A stretch of DNA of 9,114 bases from Deltaproteobacteria bacterium (GTDB lineage: Bacteria > Myxococcota_A > Bradymonadia > UBA7976 > VGTA01), in assembly GCA_016874875.1 (NCBI GenBank), contig VGTA01000088.1, positions 1 through 9,114 on the forward strand, in the 5' to 3' direction. Shown piece after piece: positions 1 to 5,800 of this stretch (its first letter is position 1; every line of letters begins with the position of its first letter). The position numbers and the translations under genes are program-made. Below the pieces are notes generated by a model. The model saw only the letters and a program-made list of their open reading frames with translations, ran no database searches and had not been told where the DNA came from.

Positions 1-18
1 GCGCTTGAGCGCGCGCCT

Positions 19-669
19 CTAACCCTCCAGCCAAAAGCCAAAGGTGAGCGTCTCCTCCACCCGCTCCCCCGGCGCCCCCCCCGGGCACGAGAGCGCCACG
101 GGCAGCTCCCAGTAGCCGGGCATGATCAGGTCAAACCCCACCAAGGCGTAGCGCCCCGCTCCCCGCTCCTCGCCCGCCGCCACGTTGCTGCCGTGCATGT
201 GGTCGGGCATGTAGGGGGCGGCGCTGAGGGCGCAGCCCGCCTCGCCCGCCTCGCCCGCCGCGACCCGCCCCACGCGCACCTCCCAAGTGTTGAGGCCGCG
301 CGAGGGCGCGCTCGGCGTGGCGCGCTCCACCTCCACCCACAGGCGCTCCCCGGTCACCCGCCACCCATCGCGGTAACACTCGCCGCGCGGGACATCGCAG
401 GCGAGGCCGCCGCCCGCCGCGCCCGCCGCGCCCGCCGCGCCCGCCGCGCCCGCCGCGCCCGCCGCGCCCGCTGCGCCCGCCGCGCCCGCTGCGCTCGCCG
501 CGCCCTCGTCGCCGCAGCCCCCCAGCGCCGCCAGCGCCGCCAGCGCCGCCAGCGCCGCCCGCGCCGCTCGCGCCGCCCGAGCCGCTCGCGCCTTCATCAG
601 GGTCATCAGGGTCATCAGGGTCATCAGGGTCATCAGGGTCATCAGGGTCATCAGGGTCATCAGGGTCAT
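19..669 (-). CDS. Repeat-rich lipoprotein with YtkA-like domain
   Basis: Predicted lipid-anchored protein with a small beta-sandwich domain of the YtkA-like/FixH type; its role is unknown, though such proteins often sit near respiratory or metal-handling genes. Numbering from the ATG at 669: an (Met-Thr-Leu)8 stretch, then MKAR, a basic Arg-Ala-Ala segment, a hydrophobic Leu-Ala-Ala segment and the lipobox L-G-G-C with the lipidated Cys at residue 52. An (Ala-Ala-Gly)9 linker follows. The folded part carries MPDHMHG (from about residue 154) and the C-terminal signature MPGYWEL, both typical of YtkA-like domains. The start is ambiguous. AAAGGG lies 8 bases before the ATG at 669 and 5 before a GTG at 672, favouring translation of the Met-Thr-Leu repeat. 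A start at 597 (MKAR) would give a textbook signal peptide but has no visible ribosome site. The lipoprotein call is firm; the domain family is likely. Confidence 0.72.
   Translation of the reverse strand: MTLMTLMTLMTLMTLMTLMTLMTLMKARAARAARAARAALAALAALAALGGCGDEGAASAAGAAGAAGAAGAAGAAGAAGAAGAAGGGLACDVPRGECYRDGWRVTGERLWVEVERATPSAPSRGLNTWEVRVGRVAAGEAGEAGCALSAAPYMPDHMHGSNVAAGEERGAGRYALVGFDLIMPGYWELPVALSCPGGAPGERVEETLTFGFWLEG
412..501. repeat. 9-bp tandem repeat (gcccgccgc)10
   Basis: Ten head-to-tail copies of a 9-bp unit, with single-base variants in four of the last five that are mostly synonymous. On the minus strand each unit encodes Ala-Ala-Gly (the one nearest the Cys encodes Ala-Ala-Ser). 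The array forms the flexible linker after the lipobox Cys of the lipoprotein. Because the unit is three codons, copy-number change keeps the frame. Confidence 0.95.
523..594. repeat. 9-bp degenerate repeat coding the signal peptide
   Basis: Eight units of 9 bp. The four at 523-558 are perfect cagcgccgc and encode Leu-Ala-Ala on the minus strand. The next units drift to variants encoding Arg-Ala-Ala. Together they make the hydrophobic core and the basic n-region of the lipoprotein signal peptide, so one periodic unit seems to have produced both parts through small changes. Confidence 0.9.
595..669. repeat. 9-bp tandem repeat (catcagggt)8 plus partial unit
   Basis: Eight perfect copies of a 9-bp unit plus a final cat. 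On the minus strand each unit reads ATG-ACC-CTG (Met-Thr-Leu), so the array offers nine in-frame ATG codons in a row ahead of the lipoprotein body. It abuts the 523-594 repeat and keeps the same 9-bp phase. Confidence 0.96.
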
Positions 670-856
670 CACCTCAGCCCTTTGGGGGAGAACGCAGGGA
701 CCCCCGAGAGCTCAGGGCGCCGCTCTAGGTGATCCAAAGGATGATGATCGAGGCGCGCGGGCGCTTCTCAGGCGCTTTTCAATCGACACGAGAGACGCTA
801 CACTCAGGCGATACGATCGCTCAGATCATACCTGCGAGCCTATCATACCCGAGCGC

Positions 857-1718
857 GTGCCACTCAATGAGGCGCCACCCGAACGCCCTCGCGGAGGTGC
901 CTATCAACCGGATCCCCGAGCGCCCCCCCCCCTCAAGCTCCTCTATGGCGCCTTCTTGTCCGCTTACCTGTCGGGGGCGGGCCCCGTGGCGCTCTTGAAC
1001 GAGGAGACGTTCCGCGACGACGGCTTCCACCTCGCGTGGCTCTACGCCGGCGGCCTGCGCGCCGCTTGGCTGCGCGGCGCGGAGGGCGAGTACGCCACCT
1101 GGGCGCCGCGCGACCGCGCCGAGGCGGCGCGCGGCTATGCGCTCGCCATCGCGGCGGCGGAGGCGCACCTGTACCCCAACGTGGCGGCGATCGCCTACGA
1201 GCGTCACGCTCCTAGAGCACCTCTCCACGCAGATGGCCATCGCCCTCACCAACGCCCTCCTCTACGAGCGCCTCGAGGAGGCGCGCCGCCTCCTAGAGCA
1301 GCGGGTGGAGGAGCGCACGCGCGAGCTGCAGACCACCCTCAACGAGCTGAGCGCCGCGTATGACCGCTCAGAGCGCCTGCTGCTCAACATCCTGCCGGCG
1401 AGCGTGGCGCAGCGCCTCAAGTCGGGGGCGGAGCAGATCGCCGACCGCTACGAGGAGGCCACGGCGCTGTTCGCCGACCTCGTGGGCTTCAGCGCCCTCG
1501 CCGCCGCGCAGTCAGCTCAGGAGACCGTGCGCCTGCTCAGCGACATCTTCAGCTCCTCTGACGGCGCCGTGGGCGCCTGCGAGTCCGGGCGGGTGCAGGT
1601 GAGCGCGGCGGTGGCCCTCTCCATGGCGCGCTCCTTTGAGTTTGAGCGGCGCGGCCTGGTGAGCGTGAAGGGGCGCGGCGAGATGATAAAGTACTTTCTT
1701 GTGCAGCCTAGAGGGTGA
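857..1718 (+). pseudogene. Degraded GAF/class III adenylate cyclase signalling gene
   Basis: Remnant of a multidomain sensor cyclase. Frame 1 begins at a GTG at 857 and reads an unrecognised segment that looks coding up to about 1203 (ending ...AIAYER). The reading then continues in a second frame as VTLLEHLSTQMAIALTNALLYE, the usual C-terminal end of a GAF domain in such sensors. The break fits loss of two bases from a GCGCG run near 1203-1206. A charged coiled coil follows (LEQRVEERTREL), then LLNILPASVAQRLK and the cyclase start FADLVGFS, which holds the first metal-binding Asp. After LLSDIFS the sequence jumps to ESGRVQVS and ends with the normal cyclase tail FEFERRG/VKGRGEM. Roughly 85-100 residues are therefore missing, including the second metal Asp and the transition-state Asn/Arg. 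Catalysis is not expected. The frameshift alone could be a sequencing error; the internal deletion is harder to dismiss. Confidence 0.78.
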
Positions 1719-2746
1719 GCGAGCGTATGAAAGAGCGTATGAGCGAACAGATGAGCGGCGTGGGGCGACCCGCGGCCCGAGACCCCCACGCCCCCGCCAC
1801 CCCCGCCGAGCGGCGGGCGGTGGTGAGGTCCTATTGGGGCGCCTACCTGTGGCGCAAGGCCCTCGCGTCGGCGGCGGCGGTGGGCGGCGCGCTGTGGGCG
1901 GAGCGCGGGGGGCTCTCCCTCGCGGGGGCCCTCGCGCTCTCGCTCGGCGCCGTCGCCCTCCTCGAGGTCGTTGTCGCGGGAGTCCTCGTCGCGGGGGACC
2001 GCGCGGCGGGGGCGCGCGCCCCCGCCGAGCACCCCAAGGTGACCGCGGCGCGCGCCCTCCTGCGGCGCGGGGTGGGGGGGCTGGCGCTGGCGTGCGCGCT
2101 CTCCGCGGCGCTCCTCGGGAGGCTCGTAGCGGAGCTGCGCGAGGAGGTGGGGCGCGCTGAGAGCGCGCGCGACCTCTCGTTCACGGCGGGGGCGCCGAGC
2201 GCGCTCGTGGACACCCTCGCGGTGTCGCAGGACCTGATGTTTGAGTCCCGCCAGTCGCTCGCGCCGGCGGGCGCGTGGGGGCCGAGGGCGGTGGAGGTGG
2301 TGGTCACGGCGGCGGTGAGCGTGAAGGGGAAGCGCGCCGACCAGCGCCCGGTCTTCTTGACGGGGGGCGCGCGCCAGCGCCTCAAGCGCGCCGCGCTCCT
2401 CAGCCCCGAGGAGCTACAGCGGCAGGTGGGGCGCCTCCTCGAGCGCGCGCGCAAGGAGCTCGCCGGGCGCCCCGCGCTCAAGGGGCAGTGCTTCTCGCTG
2501 GCTGACCCCGCCCTCGAGCGCGAGCACCGCGCCCTCCTCCTGCGCGCCCGGGCGCTCTCGGAGGGCGCGCCGGCGCTCTTTGTGCGGCGAGAGCCCATCC
2601 AGCAGTGCGTCAAGCAGGCCGGCGGCGCCCTCTTCTTGTACTTCGCCCTCACTCTCTCCATCGAGGTCGCGCTGCTGCTCGGACTCATGAAGCTGCGCCT
2701 CGCCATCGACGCCGCGCGCCGCCTCCACCCCGCCCCGCTCGCTTGA
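1715..2746 (+). CDS. Unrecognised multi-pass membrane protein
   Basis: No family recognised. The protein is 343 residues from the GTG at 1715, whose GTGA overlaps the stop of the preceding cyclase remnant. An ATG at 1727 (residue 5), with AGAGGG about 11 bases upstream, is an equally good start. The N-terminus is hydrophilic (residues 1-45). Hydrophobic segments follow at about 48-62, 67-94 and 119-138, and one near the C-terminus at about 303-327. Between the third and last is a soluble region of about 160 residues (140-300), probably periplasmic, rich in charged helices and holding two Cys (259 and 298) that could pair. A basic tail follows the last segment. The overlap suggests it was once translationally coupled to the cyclase and so may belong to the same signalling function, but this is inference. 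The reading frame is coherent and is not a shadow of another gene. Confidence 0.72.
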   Translation: MSERMKERMSEQMSGVGRPAARDPHAPATPAERRAVVRSYWGAYLWRKALASAAAVGGALWAERGGLSLAGALALSLGAVALLEVVVAGVLVAGDRAAGARAPAEHPKVTAARALLRRGVGGLALACALSAALLGRLVAELREEVGRAESARDLSFTAGAPSALVDTLAVSQDLMFESRQSLAPAGAWGPRAVEVVVTAAVSVKGKRADQRPVFLTGGARQRLKRAALLSPEELQRQVGRLLERARKELAGRPALKGQCFSLADPALEREHRALLLRARALSEGAPALFVRREPIQQCVKQAGGALFLYFALTLSIEVALLLGLMKLRLAIDAARRLHPAPLA

Positions 2747-2774
2747 CAATCCTCGCGTGCCCCTCTCCACTTAG
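2743..2774 (+). promoter_or_regulatory. Possible promoter for the fusion enzyme
   Basis: A perfect -35 hexamer TTGACA at 2743-2748 overlaps the stop codon of the membrane protein. The only nearby candidate -10 sequences are poor (tccact at 2766 with 17-bp spacing, acttag at 2769 with 20-bp spacing). It is the only such match in the 67-bp gap before the gene at 2814, so a promoter here is plausible but weakly supported. Confidence 0.3.
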
Positions 2775-2780
2775 GGCGCA

Positions 2781-2799
2781 GATCAAGATTCGATCAAGA
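2781..2799. promoter_or_regulatory. Direct repeat gatcaaga, 11-bp period
   Basis: Two identical 8-bp copies (2781-2788 and 2792-2799) lie 11 bp apart, about one helical turn, between the possible promoter and the ribosome binding site of the fusion enzyme. The arrangement would suit a regulator binding one DNA face, but no known operator is recognised. Confidence 0.3.
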
Positions 2800-2800
2800 C

Positions 2801-2804
2801 GGAG
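2801..2804 (+). promoter_or_regulatory. Ribosome binding site of the fusion enzyme
   Basis: GGAG, 9 bases before the ATG at 2814. It supports this start for the long gene. Confidence 0.7.
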
Positions 2805-2813
2805 CCTAACACC

Positions 2814-5800
2814 ATGAGTCACCCACTCCTGCCGCGCCTCGGCGACTACATCGGTGGCGCGTTTTACTTTGGCGAGGGGGTCCCCTCGCGCTTCTCCACC
2901 AACCCCGCCACCGGCGCGCGCGTCGCTGAGGGGGCGCCCCGCGAGGGGGGCGTGGAGCAGGCGGTGGCGGCGGCGCGCGCCGCCCTCCCCGGGTGGCGCC
3001 GCGCGGGCCTCGAGGCGCGCGCCGAGGCGCTGCGCGCCGTCGCCGCGCGGGTGGGCGCGCACCAGGCCCGCATCGCCGAGGCGATCACCGCCGAGATGGG
3101 CAAGCCCGCCTCCGAGGCGCTCGGCGAGGCCGCCTCGGTGAAGAGCAAGATCGAGGGCACGATCGCGCAGCTCGCCCACACCCTCCCCCCCGCCCCCCCC
3201 GGCGCCCCCGGCGAGCAGCGCTTCCACCCCCTCGGCGTGGTGGCGATCATCGGGCCGTTCAACTTCCCCGTCCACCTGCTCAACACCCACGTGATTCCCG
3301 CGCTGCTCACGGGCAACACCGTCGTCCTCAAGCCCTCCGAGGTCACGCCGCTGGCGGCGCAGCGGTACGTGGAGCTGTTCCACGACGCGGGCCTCCCCCC
3401 CGGGGTGCTCAACCTCGTGCAGGGCGGCGGCGCGGAGGGCGGGGCGCTCGCGGCGCACCCAGGCGTGCAGGGGGTGATCTTCACGGGGAGCTACGAGACG
3501 GGGCGCAGAATCCGCGAGGTGACGTTTGACCAGCCCGCCAAGAAGGTCTGCCTCGAGCTCGGCGGCAAGAACCCCGCCCTCGTCTTGGACGACGCGCACA
3601 TCGAGCAGGCGGCGCGCGAGGTCATGCTCGGCGCGCTCCTCACCACGGGGCAGCGCTGCACCGCCACCTCCCGCGTCCTCGTCACCCGCGCCGCCGCCGA
3701 GCCCCTGCGCCGCGCGCTCGTGGAGGGCTTTAAGCGCGCCCTCCCGAGCGACCCCGCGCGCCCCGACTGCCTCATGGGGCCCCTCGCCACCCTCGCGTCC
3801 AAGGAGCGCTTCATGCGCCTGCTCGCGCAGGGGCGCGCGGAGGGCGCGCGCGTGCTCGTGGAGAGCGTGTCGCTCGGCGGCGCCTTCGTCACCCCCTCGC
3901 TCTATGAGGTGACGGGGGAGGAGCCCTACCTGCGCGAGGAGCTCTTTGGGCCGCACGTGGCGCTGCAGGTGGTGGCGGACGAGGACGCCGCCTTTGAGTG
4001 GGCGGCGCGCAGCGAGTACGGGCTGAGCGCGAGCGTGTTCAGCGCCCGCCCCGAGGCGCTCGAGGCGCTCTACGACCGTGTGCCCGCCGGCGTGCTCAAC
4101 TGGAATCGCAGCACCAACGGCGCCTCGGGGCTGCTGCCGTTCGGCGGCGTCAACAAGAGCGGCAACTGGCACCCGGCGGGCTCCGAGGGGCCCCGCCTGA
4201 GCACCTACGCGGTGGCGGTGATGAGCGTGCCGTTCGGCGCCCTCACCCCCCACAAGGAGCTCGACGCGCTCCTGCGCCGCGACCCCCTCGCCCGCCTCGA
4301 GCTGCAGCACCGCGCCGAGGAGGTGGTGGAGCGCTTTGGGCTGTGGCTTGAGCCCGAGGCGGGGGGGCTCCGCCTGCCGTTCGCGCGCCTCAAGGTGCGC
4401 GTCGGCGCACACCTCCTCAGCGGGGAGGCGCTGGCGGCGCGCGCCCGCGAGGCGGGGCTGAGCGCCACGGCGGAGGGCGCGTGGCTCGACCTCGACGCCC
4501 CCGCCCTGCCCGACCCCGAGCGCGTGGAGGACGCGCTCCTCAGCTTCCTCACGCCGCTCGTGGCGCTCGACCCCGAGCCCTTCTTGGCGCGCCCGCGCCG
4601 CGAGCTCCTCGCGCCTAAGGGGGGGGTGATGCCCCGCTCGTCGTACTGGCTCGAGCGCTTCTACGGCGGGACCTTCCTGCCGCGCGAGAAGAAGTCGCTG
4701 GTGGCGGACCTCGCGCGCAGCCAGGGCCCCTACCTGCGCTCGGTGGACGACCGCCCCCTCCAGATCATCGACGCGGCGAGTCAGATCGCCTCGCTGCCCG
4801 GCGGCTTCCGCCCCGACCAGGCGCAGGCGGCGCTCGACGAGGGGCGCCTCGACCCCTACCTGCCGTCCTGCGCGCAGCCCGACGAGGCGGGGGCGGGGGA
4901 CGTCTATGAGCGCCTCGCCGCCGAGATGCTCCTCCACGCGCCGCCCGCGGCCCGCCACGTGTGCTGGGTGAACGGGGGCGCGGAGGCCAACGAGAAGGCG
5001 TTCCACCTCGCCAAGCTCCACTACGGCGGCGGGCGGCGCGTGCTGGCGTTCGAGGGCGCCTTCCACGGGCGCACGCTGCTCTCGCTCTACTGCACCTGGA
5101 ACAAGACCAAGCGCGCCGCCTACGAGCTCAAGGGGCACGAGGCGGTGTTCCTCAAGCGCCCGCTCCCCGCTGACCCCTACGCCGACCCGGCGCTCCCCGA
5201 GGGCTGGTTCGCCGCCTGGCGCGCCGCGCTCCCCGCCGACCTGAGCGCCGAGGGCGTGGTGGCGGCGCGCGCGGGGCTCAAGGAGGCGGCGGGCGTAGAG
5301 CGCGAGGCGGGCGGCGCAGCGCTCTTGGCGGAGGAGGTGGACCGCCTCGTGGAGGTGGAGCTGGCGCTGCGCGCGGGGGACGTGATGGCGTGCATCATCG
5401 AGCCCCACCAGTGCGAGGGCGGCGACGCGAGTCCCACGCGCCGCTTCTTCCACGCCCTGCGCGCCCTCACCCGCGCCTACGGCGCCGCCCTGATCTTTGA
5501 TGAGGTGCAGAGCGGCTTTGGGCTGTCGGGGCCCATCTTCTGGCACGAGCGGTTCGCGCTGCGCGACGCGGAGGGGGCCCCCGAGGGCCCCGATTTCGTC
5601 ACGGGCGCCAAGCGCGCGCAGGTGGGCTACGTGCTGTCGCCCTACCCCGACCCCGACCCGAGCCCCGCCCACGCGCTGAGCGCGGCGCGCGGGGTGGAGC
5701 ACCTGCGCCTCTTGGCGGACCACCCGCCCCACGAGGCGCTCGCCCGCGAGCAGCTCAAGGCGCTCGCGGAGAAGTGGCCGCAGGTGGTGACGCGCCCGCG

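Noticed and set aside
412..669. CRISPR-like array
   Set aside because: Units are contiguous 9-mers without spacers and encode a low-complexity peptide in frame with a lipoprotein.
193..732. A 179-residue plus-strand frame rich in Arg-Arg-Ala and Gly-His-Gln repeats
   Set aside because: It is the translation of the opposite strand of the 9-bp arrays in the lipoprotein gene; the lipobox and YtkA-like motifs support the minus strand.
825..849. Two atcatacc copies 17 bp apart before the cyclase remnant
   Set aside because: An 8-bp match with no symmetry or known operator; could be chance, and the gene downstream is decayed.
1360..1602. Plus-strand frame of 80 residues within the cyclase remnant
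   Set aside because: It is an Arg/Ser/Ala-rich shadow of the frame carrying the coiled coil and cyclase motifs.
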